NCBI RefSeq assembly: GCF_001693385.1
Contig: NZ_CP016428.1
Coordinates: forward strand, 4,960,001 to 5,024,000
Direction of reading: 5' to 3'
From: Bradyrhizobium icense
Lineage (GTDB): Bacteria; Pseudomonadota; Alphaproteobacteria; Rhizobiales; Xanthobacteraceae
DNA length: 64,000 nucleotides
Below are positions 36,059 through 44,994 of the stretch, piece by piece. The notes under the pieces were generated by a model. The model searched no databases. It saw nothing but the letters and a program-made list of their open reading frames with translations, and was not told the DNA's origin. Both the position numbers and the translations under genes were made by a program. The first letter of the stretch is position 1; each line of letters opens with the position of its first letter.

Positions 36059-38086
36059 TTAGAACGCAGGAAGGAGGTCATCGTCGTCGCGGGTCACGGC
36101 ATGGGCGCTTCGGATGGTGTTCGAGGCGCTGGCCGCGCGCTGCATCTGATTGCGATCCGCGGCTACGTCTGCGTCATCGTCGAGCAAGCGCTCCTCGGCG
36201 AACCTCGTGGCCTCCGCATGGGGAACGGTTTCTTCAAACAGCGGCAGCTGCTGCTTGAGGCCGCCTTCCTCAGCTCCCGCGTGCATCAGGTCGCGGAACG
36301 GCAGGGTCGCTAGCCGAAGATCGAGGTTGCGGATTTGACAGGCCCAGTCGTTAGGACGTGCCGACGGACGGTCGTGATACTCCTCCGCGGCAAGCTGCGG
36401 CGGCGAACGCAGACGCCCCACAAAATTGGCGTCCTCATAGTGCCGGAGCTTAGAGGCACGAACCGGCGCTAGACCCGAAACCAGTACGATCGCCTGGTCG
36501 GGCGGCAACTGCATCACCTCGCCGGGAGTGAGCAGCGGCCGCGCGGTTTCCTGGCGGCTGACCATGACGTGACCGAGCCACGGCGCGAGCCGGTGACCGG
36601 CATAGTTCCGCTGCGCTCTTAGCTCCGTTGCAGTGCCGAGCGCGTCCGAAATGCGCTTTGCGGTGCGCTCGTCGTTGGCCGCAAACGCGATGCGGACGTG
36701 GCAATTGTCCAGGATCGCGTTGTTCTCGCCATAGGCCTTGGCGATCTGATTGAGCGACTGGGCGATCAAATAGGCGCGGATGCCATAGCCGGCCATAAAG
36801 GCGAGCGCGCTCTCAAAGAAATCGAGCCGGCCGAGCGCGGGGAATTCGTCCAGCATCAACAAAAGCTGGCGCTGCTTGGCTTTGCCTGCTTTCGTGTTCA
36901 AGGATTCGGTCAAGCGGCGGCCGATCTGGTTGAGGATTAGCCGGATCAGCGGCTTGGTGCGGCTGATATCCGAAGGCGGCACGACCAGGTAAAGCGTGAC
37001 GGGCTTTTCGGCGCTAACCAGATCCGCAATGCGCCAATCGCAGCTTTCGGTGTTCCGGCTGACAACGGGGTCGCGGTAGAGACCCAGGAAGCTTACAGCT
37101 GTCGACAGCACGCCCGAGCGCTCGTTCTCGGACTTGTTGAGAAGCTCGCGCGCGGTGGCGGCAACCACGGGATGGACCTTCGGCTCGGCCTCGCTTCCGA
37201 GATGGTTTGTGGCCATCATGATCCGCAGCGTCTTCTCAAAGGACTGCGCGGGATCGGCCAGGATCTCGGTCACGCGGGTGAGGGTCTTCTGCTCCTCCGC
37301 ATAGAGAACATGAAGGATCACGCCGACCAACAGGGAATGACTGGTCTTTTCCCAATGGGTACGGCGTTCCAGCGCGCCTTCTGGGTCGACCAGGATGTCG
37401 GCGATGTTCTGGACATCCCGAACTTCCGCAGCGCCCTTGCGGACCTCCAGCAACGGATTGTAGCGGGCGCTTCTCGAGTCGGTTGGATTGAACAACAGGC
37501 AATGCGAGAAAGTTGCGCGCCAGCCGGAAGTTAGCTCCCAGTTTTCACCCTTGATGTCATGCACCACCGCCGAGGAGGTCCATGACAACAGCGTTGGCAG
37601 CACAAGCCCCACGCCCTTGCCCGAGCGGGTCGGCGCAAAGCACATAACGTGCTCCGGGCCATCGTGACGCAGATAATTGTTCTCAAGCCGTCCAAGAAAG
37701 ACGCCCTTGGTCGTGTAGAGGCCGGCCTCCTTGATCTCTTTGGGCGTCGCCCAGCGTGCCGAGCCGTAAGTCGTCACCAACTGATTTTGCCGCGCCCGCC
37801 ACACGGAGTTGAGAACGGCAAACATTGCGCCTGCGATGCCGCCACCTGCCGCGATGGCACCACCCTCTTCAAAGATTTCCGGAGCGTAGGCCTCGTAAGC
37901 GAACCACCATTCGAACAGCCGCCAGGGCAAATAAACCGGATAGTCGGCAATCAGGAACCAGGGCGCACCGAGCCGCTCCTGAAAGCCGAGAGCTGCCGCG
38001 GTCCATTGCGTCGCTCCCCAGCTCGACACAACGACGATGCCGAGTACGATCGTGATCTGACCGACATAGATTTTCGCTGGATACAT
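36059..38086 (-). CDS. traG: Type IV coupling protein TraG (VirD4-like)
   Basis: A 675-residue DNA-pumping ATPase that connects the relaxosome to the channel. It has two N-terminal membrane segments and GGGIAGAMFAVLNS, Walker A HVMCFAPTRSGKGVGLVLPTLL near residue 150, Walker B LLLMLDEFPALGRLDFFESALAFMAGYGIRAYLIAQSLNQI near 415, and the C-terminal ATPase motif DQAIVLVSGLAPVRASKLRHYED. The ATG at 38086 (MYPAKIYVGQ) is preferred over one four codons upstream. It is the first gene of the leftward operon. Confidence 0.94.
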   Translation of the reverse strand: MYPAKIYVGQITIVLGIVVVSSWGATQWTAAALGFQERLGAPWFLIADYPVYLPWRLFEWWFAYEAYAPEIFEEGGAIAAGGGIAGAMFAVLNSVWRARQNQLVTTYGSARWATPKEIKEAGLYTTKGVFLGRLENNYLRHDGPEHVMCFAPTRSGKGVGLVLPTLLSWTSSAVVHDIKGENWELTSGWRATFSHCLLFNPTDSRSARYNPLLEVRKGAAEVRDVQNIADILVDPEGALERRTHWEKTSHSLLVGVILHVLYAEEQKTLTRVTEILADPAQSFEKTLRIMMATNHLGSEAEPKVHPVVAATARELLNKSENERSGVLSTAVSFLGLYRDPVVSRNTESCDWRIADLVSAEKPVTLYLVVPPSDISRTKPLIRLILNQIGRRLTESLNTKAGKAKQRQLLLMLDEFPALGRLDFFESALAFMAGYGIRAYLIAQSLNQIAKAYGENNAILDNCHVRIAFAANDERTAKRISDALGTATELRAQRNYAGHRLAPWLGHVMVSRQETARPLLTPGEVMQLPPDQAIVLVSGLAPVRASKLRHYEDANFVGRLRSPPQLAAEEYHDRPSARPNDWACQIRNLDLRLATLPFRDLMHAGAEEGGLKQQLPLFEETVPHAEATRFAEERLLDDDADVAADRNQMQRAASASNTIRSAHAVTRDDDDLLPAF

Positions 38087-38164
38087 TCGCCGTCCCACTC
38101 GCCCGCGCTACGTCGACAGCGCGATGAAAACGGGGAAAACGGCAGGCCTTCAATCAAAATAAAA

Positions 38165-38191
38165 AATCGCGCTGTCAGCGAGAGCGCGATT
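38165..38191 (-). terminator. Perfect 9-bp inverted repeat with T-run (terminator, or oriT candidate)
   Basis: AATCGCGCT and AGCGCGATT are separated by 9 bases; on the minus strand the stem is followed by TTTTTATTTTG, as in an intrinsic terminator. It would stop leftward transcripts before traG. Because oriT sites with inverted repeats also lie near traG and the relaxase, that role is an alternative. The rest of 38192-38577 shows nothing clear. Confidence 0.5.
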
Positions 38192-38577
38192 GATCAAGCC
38201 CGATCAGACCGAGGGTTTGAGTATCAAGTTGGAGAGAGCGTCATCAAGCGCCTCAACAACCCGTGAACTATTGGCGCACCTGGGATTTCATTGCCGGTTT
38301 GCTCACGGCATCGGCGCCATCGCATCTTCAACACGGCGGAGAACAATGCGACTCGCTTCCAGGCGAAAACGCGACAGCGAGACGCGACGTGATAGAGCTT
38401 CTTCAACTATGCTCACGCCGCAAAGCGCATAACTTACCCATGCAGATCACCGATCTCCGTCGCCACTTCACCGCGGCCTTGGGAAGCCGAAAGTGCTTTG
38501 CCCGATACGGAGGACAAGGTTAGAGGTTTTATAATACCTATAATCAGTTTGTAAAAGTTAACAAAGTTGCATACTCT

Positions 38578-38590
38578 CCCAAATATTGGG
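38578..38590. promoter_or_regulatory. Palindrome upstream of the Xre/RES pair, likely autoregulatory operator
   Basis: CCCAAatATTGGG-type repeat (CCCAA, ATA, TTGGG) 18 bp before the antitoxin start. It follows an AT-rich stretch with TATAAT at 38540-38553, so it lies where a type II antitoxin would bind its own promoter. Confidence 0.45.
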
Positions 38591-38607
38591 ATTGGAGCTT
38601 TCCAGCC

Positions 38608-39276
38608 ATGGCAAAGACGCAATCGAAACCCTCTTCCGCTTCCAGCGCTCGGTCCGTCCAGGAAGACGGCGTGATGATCGTGCTCGAGAAGCCGGCGGGC
38701 CTGAAGAACGTTGCTCTTCCACCGGATGCAGCGATAGCGATTGTCTCCAAGAGCGGAACCACTCTGCAAAAGCTCCGTCAACGCCACAAGAAGTTGTTTG
38801 GCTACCAAGTCCGGTACTTCTCAAAAACCCGTACTGCCAAGCCGACCGTCGTCAATAAGGCTGCGTTTGAACCCGATGCACGCGCGCTGGCCGTTCTCCA
38901 AGGCGTTCGTATCGCCCAGGAAGACCTGCGACGATCGGGGGGCGCCTATGACCTGGAGCAGGTCAGGACGCTGATGAGGGGCATCTCCCGCCAAGCCATC
39001 GACAAGCGGGTGCAGGAAGGCAGCTTGCTTGCCGTTCCGGGCCCAAGCAATCACCGCAGCTACCCGACCCTTCAGTTCAACCTGGACGGCTCCGTCGTGG
39101 ACGGCCTCAAGGCTATTCAGGAGGCACTGCCGACCGACAATCCCTGGACCGTCCTGAACTTCCTGGCTCAGCCTGATGATCGGCTGAACGGCCGTAAACC
39201 GATCGATCTGCTCAAGGAAGGCAAAGTCCAACTCGTGGTTGAGGCCGCCCGGCGAATGGCTCAGCAAGGCGCGTGA
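38608..39276 (+). CDS. Xre/MbcA/ParS-type antitoxin of a RES system
   Basis: 222 residues. The C-terminal toxin-binding segment is typical: PTDNPWTVLNFLAQPDDRLNGRKPIDLLKEGKVQLVVEAARRMAQQG. The middle carries a degenerate helix-turn-helix (YDLEQVRTLMRGISRQAIDKRVQEGSLLAVPGP). The N-terminal 60 residues are an extra basic region. The stop overlaps the toxin start as ATGA-type coupling. It neutralises the RES toxin by blocking its active site and represses the operon. Confidence 0.85.
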   Translation: MAKTQSKPSSASSARSVQEDGVMIVLEKPAGLKNVALPPDAAIAIVSKSGTTLQKLRQRHKKLFGYQVRYFSKTRTAKPTVVNKAAFEPDARALAVLQGVRIAQEDLRRSGGAYDLEQVRTLMRGISRQAIDKRVQEGSLLAVPGPSNHRSYPTLQFNLDGSVVDGLKAIQEALPTDNPWTVLNFLAQPDDRLNGRKPIDLLKEGKVQLVVEAARRMAQQGA

Positions 39277-39863
39277 CTGCACCGCTGCCGCCGGACGATC
39301 TGGTTCGCCGTCGTCCCCGCTCGGTCCGACTGCGGCGAGGCACGAACGTGCATCGGTTCTACACGGCCGAGTGCGATCCGATCTTTTTCGACACGTCGCG
39401 TCTCGGCAGACTGAACGCCCCCGATGAGAGTTACGGTGTTCTCTATGCCGCTCGGGAAACATATGGTGCCTTCGCAGAAACGTTCCTCCGCGTGCCGGGA
39501 CGAACTCTGATCGATGCCAGCCTGCTCCGGCGCAAAGCATACGTTCGTCTCGAAATTACAGAAGACCTTGAGCTGATCAGGCTCGCTGGCCCCTCGCTTG
39601 CGATCCTTGGCGCGACTGCCGAGGTGGTGCATGGTGGGCTGCCTTACGATGCGCCGCAGGCCTGGTCGAAGGCGCTATTCGACCATCCGCTTGGAGCCGA
39701 CGGCATCGCCTACTATGCCCGTCACGACGACGAAGGCCTTTGCTACGCAATCTTTGATCGCGCGCGGAGCTCGGTCCGCGAAGTCGGCCGGGAGACCAAC
39801 TTGGATCAGGATTGGTTTTGGCGGCTCGCGCGGCGGTACAAGGTCGGACTGGCGCCGGGCTGA
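39273..39863 (+). CDS. RES-domain NAD+ phosphorylase toxin
   Basis: 196 residues. RES toxins degrade NAD+ and stop growth when the antitoxin is lost. The three signature residues are in place: Arg in the opening strand (NVHRFY), Glu after DESYGVLYAARETYGAFAETF, and Ser in the AQAWS segment (QAWSKALFD) before ADGIAYYARHDDEGLCYAIFDR. The pair lies between traG and the relaxase remnant, so it probably stabilises the element. Confidence 0.85.
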   Translation: MTAPLPPDDLVRRRPRSVRLRRGTNVHRFYTAECDPIFFDTSRLGRLNAPDESYGVLYAARETYGAFAETFLRVPGRTLIDASLLRRKAYVRLEITEDLELIRLAGPSLAILGATAEVVHGGLPYDAPQAWSKALFDHPLGADGIAYYARHDDEGLCYAIFDRARSSVREVGRETNLDQDWFWRLARRYKVGLAPG

Positions 39864-39872
39864 GGCCCGGCG
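39853..39872 (+). terminator. Stem-loop across the RES stop codon
   Basis: CGCCGGGC, loop TGAG, GCCCGGCG: a perfect 8-bp GC stem that includes the TGA of the toxin gene. No T-run follows, so termination efficiency is uncertain. Confidence 0.45.
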
Positions 39873-39992
39873 AAGTCCGCCAATCCGCAATTTGGGCCGA
39901 GTTGGGTATGCTCGCAAGTTGACGAAACGTCGACGTGCTGGGTCGGATTCACTCACCGTTCAGCCGAACTGCGGAAACCCCCTGCAAGGGCA

Positions 39993-40024
39993 AGTTATAC
40001 TATTTTCGCAAGAATAGTATAACT
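39993..40024. repeat. loxP-like 12-8-12 palindrome
   Basis: Two perfect 12-bp arms, AGTTATACTATT and AATAGTATAACT, flank an asymmetric 8-bp centre (TTCGCAAG). The AT-rich arms stand out in GC-rich DNA. The 12-8-12 layout is that of tyrosine-recombinase core sites (loxP is 13-8-13), rather than of a GC-stem terminator. It lies between the RES toxin and the relaxase remnant. An operator is the alternative. Confidence 0.5.
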
Positions 40025-40141
40025 AGCAGCAATTTCAGAATCTTAGAGCATGTTCCTGAGAAAGCTTCTCGGAAATAGCCCTGCGGGCAAATGGGAGCCA
40101 GCCGAAAGAGAGCGTGGGCGAAGACGGATATGCTCCGTGCA

Positions 40142-41122
40142 CTAGCGTCCGATGCCCCGTTTTATTCCGATCGACCAGGAAATCCCCTCGCCGCCGACGC
40201 TACCGGTGACGAACTGCCCGCGCGCCCGCTCGAGAACCGGCCGCCAAGGCACCAACACAAACGCGTGGGACCGCTCAATCAGCGCATACCGGCCGCTGTT
40301 CAACGTCAGCATGCGCCGGTAGACGCCGCTGACGTTGTCGCCCGCTTTGACCTCGAAACGATCAAGGCCGGTTCGCGCCGAAATCTCCGCAGCGGTCTGG
40401 CGGAGTTCACGAGCCTCGAGGGTTCGGAGCAAGTCCCGCGCATAGCGCAGCTTCCCGTCCTGTTCGCGCGCGAGCCCCTGCTCGATCAGCCATTGCCGTC
40501 TTGCCCGCATTGCTGCCTCGACCTCCGCACCCGTTCCGCTCGGCCCAAGCGCCTCGGGGGTGCTGGCGACAAGCTGGCGATCGATCCAGGTGGCGCCCAC
40601 CGCCTGTGGCAGATCCTCGAGCCTCTGCCATGACAGCACCGCAAGGCGAACCGGATTGCGGGAGCGCTGGCGGCTCTCGTACTGCATCGCCCGGTCAAGA
40701 TAGTCTTCGCCCACCGTCCAGCTTCCGTCGGCGAGCCGGCTGACGATACCTTCCTGCCGCATCGCTTCCAGGCGCCGCACATGCGATGCGACGAACTCGC
40801 CGGAAGCCTGCCGGTCGAACTCATGGTGCAACTGCTCGCTGTAGCGTCCGCGATGCGCGGCGGCGATCCTTGCGATGGTCCGATCGATCTCCCGCGGTTC
40901 TGCAACACGCGATCTGAGTTCCACGATGGTGTTCCGGACAGGCGCCTCATCGCCAGCCGAGAGGCTGCCGATCTCGGCGTAATGCGTCCGCCCGTCGATG
41001 CCATCGAGGACCACATAGCGACGCTCGCCGAGTCTGATGTACGGAAGACGTCGAGGAACGGAGCCTCGCCACTCGGCGATATAGTCTTTCATAGCCCGCC
41101 GGATCAAGGCGAGCGACGTCAT
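40142..41122 (-). pseudogene. Relaxase, C-terminal DUF3363 part only
   Basis: The 326-residue frame matches the C-terminal half of VirD2/TraI-type relaxases with DUF3363: RRLPYIRLGERRYVVLDGIDGRTHYAEIG, FDRQASGEFVASHVRRLEAMRQEGIVSRLADGSW, then GDNVSGVYRRMLTLNSGRYALIERSHAFVLVPWRPVLE. The N-terminal nicking domain with the catalytic Tyr and three-His motif is absent, and the upstream 400 bp do not encode it in any frame. If no other relaxase exists elsewhere, the element cannot start its own transfer. It is transcribed toward the palindrome at 39993. Confidence 0.8.
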
Positions 41123-41533
41123 CGCGCGTACGGCGGTGCGAAGACATGATGGGATGGTTCAGGGCCTGCCCCAAGCTAGAAAGCACTTCGGAGCGCTGAT
41201 CGTTTCGGCCAAATGGGGCAACAGAACGGCCCAGCGGGTACTTTCGGGCGCCGATTGCATCAGTCCGCCAGTGTCCAGATCATGCCCGCGCAAATTTTTG
41301 CTGGTGTCTTTGCGGATCGCCCAACACCGGATCACATACTGCCAATCGGCCGTGGTTGCGAGAACGCTTCTCTCGCCCCCGTGCTGGCCAACGGCAGACA
41401 CTCGAACGCGGTAGCCCCACGAACAAGACGTCTCAATGTCAATCTTGCAAATTCCGTGGTATGCTTTCTCGTGTGGAGGCCGATTCCGGTCTGCGCAGTA
41501 AGCGATCTCATTTGAGATTTAACGGAGGGGCAT

Positions 41534-41605
41534 ATGGCCAAGAAAGCGAAGAAGGCGAAGAAGACCACTGTGAAAAAGGCCAAAAAGAAGAAGATGAAGA
41601 AGTAA
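41534..41605 (+). CDS. Lys-rich 23-residue peptide
   Basis: A 24-codon frame with a strong ribosome site (GGAGGGG, 4 bp before ATG) encodes MAKKAKKAKKTTVKKAKKKK and three more residues. Fifteen of 23 residues are Lys. It resembles the histone-H1-like tails and the very small basic proteins seen in Bradyrhizobium genomes. A nucleic-acid-binding role is plausible. The surrounding 41123-41798 has no other supported gene. Confidence 0.55.
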   Translation: MAKKAKKAKKTTVKKAKKKKMKK

Positions 41606-41798
41606 GTCTTCGACGACCTTCTGCTCGTTCCGAGCAAGATGCCTGCTTGGCAACGTTTGCACTCGTCGACCTCGCTTTGATCTGAATGGACCGATCAATG
41701 GTTGGGCCGGACCGCATGGCGCCTTGGGCACCGTGCAGTCCGGCTCTCAAATTCTTACAGTCATTTCCCGCAGCTCTGCCCTGAGTTGGCCGAGGCCT

Positions 41799-41948
41799 CT
41801 AATGCAATCCATTCATCACCGTCAGGACGTTCGATAGCAGGACGCCAGTCGACATCAGCGCGGCAAGGCTGATGATCATTTGCGCCAGGCAAGTGCGCTT
41901 AAGCGTCACCGCTTGTGGATCGGGAAACAACATGAACGGACTCGCCAT
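41799..41948 (-). CDS. Small membrane protein, 49 residues
   Basis: ATG 41948 is preceded by GGAG with good spacing. The protein has a short polar start (ASPFMLFPDPQAVTLKR) and one hydrophobic helix (AQMIISLAALMSTGVLLSN). It is unrecognised; a single-span small protein is all that can be said. Confidence 0.4.
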   Translation of the reverse strand: MASPFMLFPDPQAVTLKRTCLAQMIISLAALMSTGVLLSNVLTVMNGLH

Positions 41949-42163
41949 CGTCAGCTCCGTGAAGCGGTGAACGCGTTTGTAGTGGCCGAGAAATAGGGTG
42001 AGTCGCGCCGATCGCGATGCAGTATATTTGTCACCTATAAGGTTGACTCTTCACCGACTCGGCTGCGGCCAACTCGGGGGCACGAATTGAGACGCCGCGC
42101 CGAATCGGTTGGCTTAAGTTCAGGTAAACAAAAGATTAACGGCTTCCGTCGCGCGGCTAAAAG

Positions 42164-42190
42164 GCCCCGCCCGAGTGGGTCGGGCGGGGC
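42164..42190 (-). terminator. Intrinsic terminator of the DUF736 gene
   Basis: Perfect 11-bp stem GCCCCGCCCGA / TCGGGCGGGGC with loop GTGGG, 16 bp after the DUF736 stop; on the minus strand it is followed by CTTTTAG. Confidence 0.7.
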
Positions 42191-42205
42191 TCGGTGGAGA
42201 GAACC

Positions 42206-42523
42206 TCAGTCGCCGTTCTTCCGCGGCCGCGACCAGAGCAGGGCATGACCTTCGCCTTCATCCTCGAACAGGTTCGCATAGATCGGCGCGTTGAACGAAG
42301 GATCATCGAGCTTGAGCGAAAGGTAGTCGCGGCCCTCCTCTGAGCGCTTCGACCAGGCTGCCCCGATCTCGGCCCGGCCGACGTAGACGCGGTGGCTGGG
42401 CGCGTTCTCGTTTGTGCGGTTGGGCTCGGCGACGATGCGGACGCCCTTCGCCTGCACGCTCAGGGTGACGATCTCGCCCTGAAAATCGTTGCCGACCTTT
42501 TTAAAGGAACCGATGTTAGCCAT
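42206..42523 (-). CDS. DUF736 domain protein
   Basis: A 105-residue protein typical of conjugative plasmids and ICEs. It shows ANIGSFKKVGNDFQGEIVTL at the N-terminus, HRVYVGRAEIGAAW in the middle and KLDDPSFNAPIYANLFED toward the end. Function is unestablished; it is usually encoded alone with its own promoter and here has its own terminator. The start has an AAGGAGAAGTGAC ribosome site. Upstream, 42524-43129 holds no supported gene. Confidence 0.9.
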   Translation of the reverse strand: MANIGSFKKVGNDFQGEIVTLSVQAKGVRIVAEPNRTNENAPSHRVYVGRAEIGAAWSKRSEEGRDYLSLKLDDPSFNAPIYANLFEDEGEGHALLWSRPRKNGD

Positions 42524-43129
42524 GTCACTTCTCCTTGAGTTTTCGAGCCCGCGACCACCGCAGCCTCGATGGCGATCGAGAGGCCGAATGACGATCGGCG
42601 ACGCACCCGCTCGCGGGCCGGAGCGTAGCGAAGGACGCTAGCCGGAAGACTTTCTTGGCTCGCGAGGAATGGGCGTCAGCCCAGGGGAAGAAAGTCTTAA
42701 CGGCGGCGTTGCGGCTCAGACGATCGAGGCGGAGCCGGTCTTCGGCCAGATCCAGCCATCAAGAGGCAAGGTGCGTCCGTGCGCTGAACAGCCTTAAAGG
42801 AGACGGGCGGCGGACGTCGGTCGTCCTGTACAAGAGGTCGAGAGGTTCAGGCGAAGAAAGGAAACAACGTACGGGAAAAGTCGGGCGTTGGCCGCCCCGA
42901 AATAGCCGTTAGAGAACGCCCGCCTCGACACTCACGGGGTCCGCGAATGATCGGCATAATGGCCGTGTAGTGCTCTGAGGAGACCGCCTCTCGCTGCGAT
43001 GCCCGTCGTTGGCGATCTCGACGCGCCTAATGATCGAGGAGAACCCTGGGCGTCGAGCCGAAGGGCTATAACCGCCCTGGCCGCGAGAACTGGTTGACGT
43101 TCGGTTCGCCCTGCCCTGACTGACTGAAG

Positions 43130-43530
43130 CGGGCCAAGCTCGGCCAAGACGGTCATGCCGCCCGCCCCCGTGTCACCGATGAAGATCGAACCGATGCAGC
43201 AAAAGATCTCGCGCCAGACCGGGGATGGCATCCCAACGTACGATATCCGAGAATCACATGATAACCGGCAACGGCCGCCGGAATGGCAAAGACTGCCGCG
43301 ATGACGGCGCGCAAGACGAATGACAGCGCCAGGGCAAAGGTGATCTGACCGATGAGGAGCATCAGCGCGGCGGCAGCGATGCCGACGAGCAACCTGCCGA
43401 TGGTGCCCCGCGCACCATGAAATACCATCACGCCGGCAGTGAACCTAACCAGCAATGGAAGGGCGTCTACAGCGAGAGCAAAGATCGGAGTAGAATAGGC
43501 CGATGCGAAGGTATTGAGGAAGTCCGAGAG
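43130..43530 (-). pseudogene. Frameshifted ICE membrane protein
   Basis: The minus strand from 43530 reads LLSDFLNTFASAYSTPIFALAVDALPLLVRFTAGVMVFHGARGTIGRLLVG, with further hydrophobic helices down to AAVAGYHVILGYRTLG. About 43230 the sense passes to another frame (VWREIFCCIGSIFIGDTGAGGMTVLAEL). A membrane protein with this order is common beside DUF2493/DUF736 in rhizobial elements. The frame break suggests it is dead. A start at TTG near 43530 is likely but not certain. Confidence 0.55.
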
Positions 43531-43704
43531 CAATTCGCGCCTTCCACCAACACCTGGACGCGAGGTTACTGAAGCCGGAACTAGTAAGAAGTGCGGCTCA
43601 CTGTCTAACCACATTCCAGGTGGCGAATGTGCTCGGGGGCGCGATTGCGTCGGTTCCGACGCTTGCCCTATGCAGGGAGTTTTCGAAATCGGCATGGACG
43701 GCGA

Positions 43705-44643
43705 TCACGCGCCGCCATCGCCAAACTTCCAGACCGGGATGCCGAGCCGTTTCGCCTTGTCGGCGAGATTGCTCTGGATGCCAGTGCCGGGGAAGACCAT
43801 GACGCCGATCGGCAGGATCTCCAGCATCGCGTCATTACGCTTGAACGGTGCGGCCTTGGCGTGCTTGGTCCAGTCGGGCTTGAAAGCAATCTGAGGCACC
43901 TTGCGATTGGTCGCCCATTTGGCGGCGATCAGTTCGGCGCCTTTCGGCGAGCCGCCATGTAGCAGCACCATGTCAGGATGCTTGCCGTGGACCTTGTCAA
44001 GTCGATCCCAGATCAGATGATGGTCGTTGAAGTCGAGCCCACCGGTCAGGGCAATTTTGGGGCCGGCCGGCAGCAATACTTCGGTCTCCGCCCGGTGTTT
44101 GGCGACGAGGAAATCCCTTGAGTCGATCATCGCCGCAGTAAGCTTCCGATGATTGACCAGCGATCCAGAGCGAGGACGCCAGGGCGAGCCGGTATGGACC
44201 TGGAAGTGCTCGATGGATTGATCGCGGAAGAGTTCCATGCAGTTGCGACGTTCGACCAGCGTGATGCCTTCGGCCGTGAGCCGCTCGAGTTCGACCGATC
44301 TGATTTCCGAGCCGTCCTGCTCACGCTGGCTCTTCCGCTGCGCTTGCTCGTTATCGTCGAGCTCGCGCTCGATGCGCTCTGTTGCACGGTGGAACAGGTT
44401 GACCGTCGACCAGAGCAGGTCATCGAGATCCGGCTCGAGGCGAGTGTCGCTCAGGGTTGCGACGAGGGCGTCGAACATATCGGCGACAGCACCCGCGATC
44501 ATCTTGCCTTCGGGAAGCGGCCTCGGGTCTGGCTCGTCGTTGAAAGGCCGGTAGCCAAAGAGCTGAAGTTCGCTAATGACGTGATCCATCGGGAATGAGC
44601 CGTGCGTTGGTTCGAAATCGAGGTCGTTGCGATCGGTTGTCAT
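43705..44643 (-). CDS. DUF2493 domain protein
   Basis: 312 residues from ATG 44643. The C-terminal part has the DUF2493 Rossmann-like pattern: PKIALTGGLDFNDHHLIWDRLDKVHGKHPDMVLLHGGSPKGAELIAAKWA, and PDWTKHAKAAPFKRNDAMLEILPIGVMVFPGTGIQSNLADKAKRLGIPVW. The fold is related to DprA/SMF and LOG proteins and probably binds a nucleotide or ADP-ribose. N-terminal 200 residues are helical. This gene recurs next to the Toprim and ArdC genes in conjugative elements. Upstream, 44644-44994 has no supported gene. Confidence 0.85.
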   Translation of the reverse strand: MTTDRNDLDFEPTHGSFPMDHVISELQLFGYRPFNDEPDPRPLPEGKMIAGAVADMFDALVATLSDTRLEPDLDDLLWSTVNLFHRATERIERELDDNEQAQRKSQREQDGSEIRSVELERLTAEGITLVERRNCMELFRDQSIEHFQVHTGSPWRPRSGSLVNHRKLTAAMIDSRDFLVAKHRAETEVLLPAGPKIALTGGLDFNDHHLIWDRLDKVHGKHPDMVLLHGGSPKGAELIAAKWATNRKVPQIAFKPDWTKHAKAAPFKRNDAMLEILPIGVMVFPGTGIQSNLADKAKRLGIPVWKFGDGGA

Positions 44644-44994
44644 GGTCGAGGTCCTTTGCCCGGATCGGCCGCGCCCATCGCGGCCTTCGTGGCGATCACC
44701 TGACGGCGGGCGGAACGGACCAGAACCCGAAGCAAAGCGAAGGGCCGCAGCGACAGCGGAGGATGGCGAAGTCCGGCTATTTTGCTTCGCGATGCAAAGG
44801 CGCGTGGCGGGGGCCCCGCGAAGCTTTCTTCGTGGGGTGAACACCGCCGGCGGAAAATAGCCGGGCGCAGCCATTGCCGGTCCGGTCCGAATGCTGTCCG
44901 ATCGCCCTCTAGAAGGCCAGGGCGCGGCCTCTCCTCGGCACCATGGACCTCTACCATCGACCTACTGTGAGGACGTCGCTGGCAACGCCGGCTG

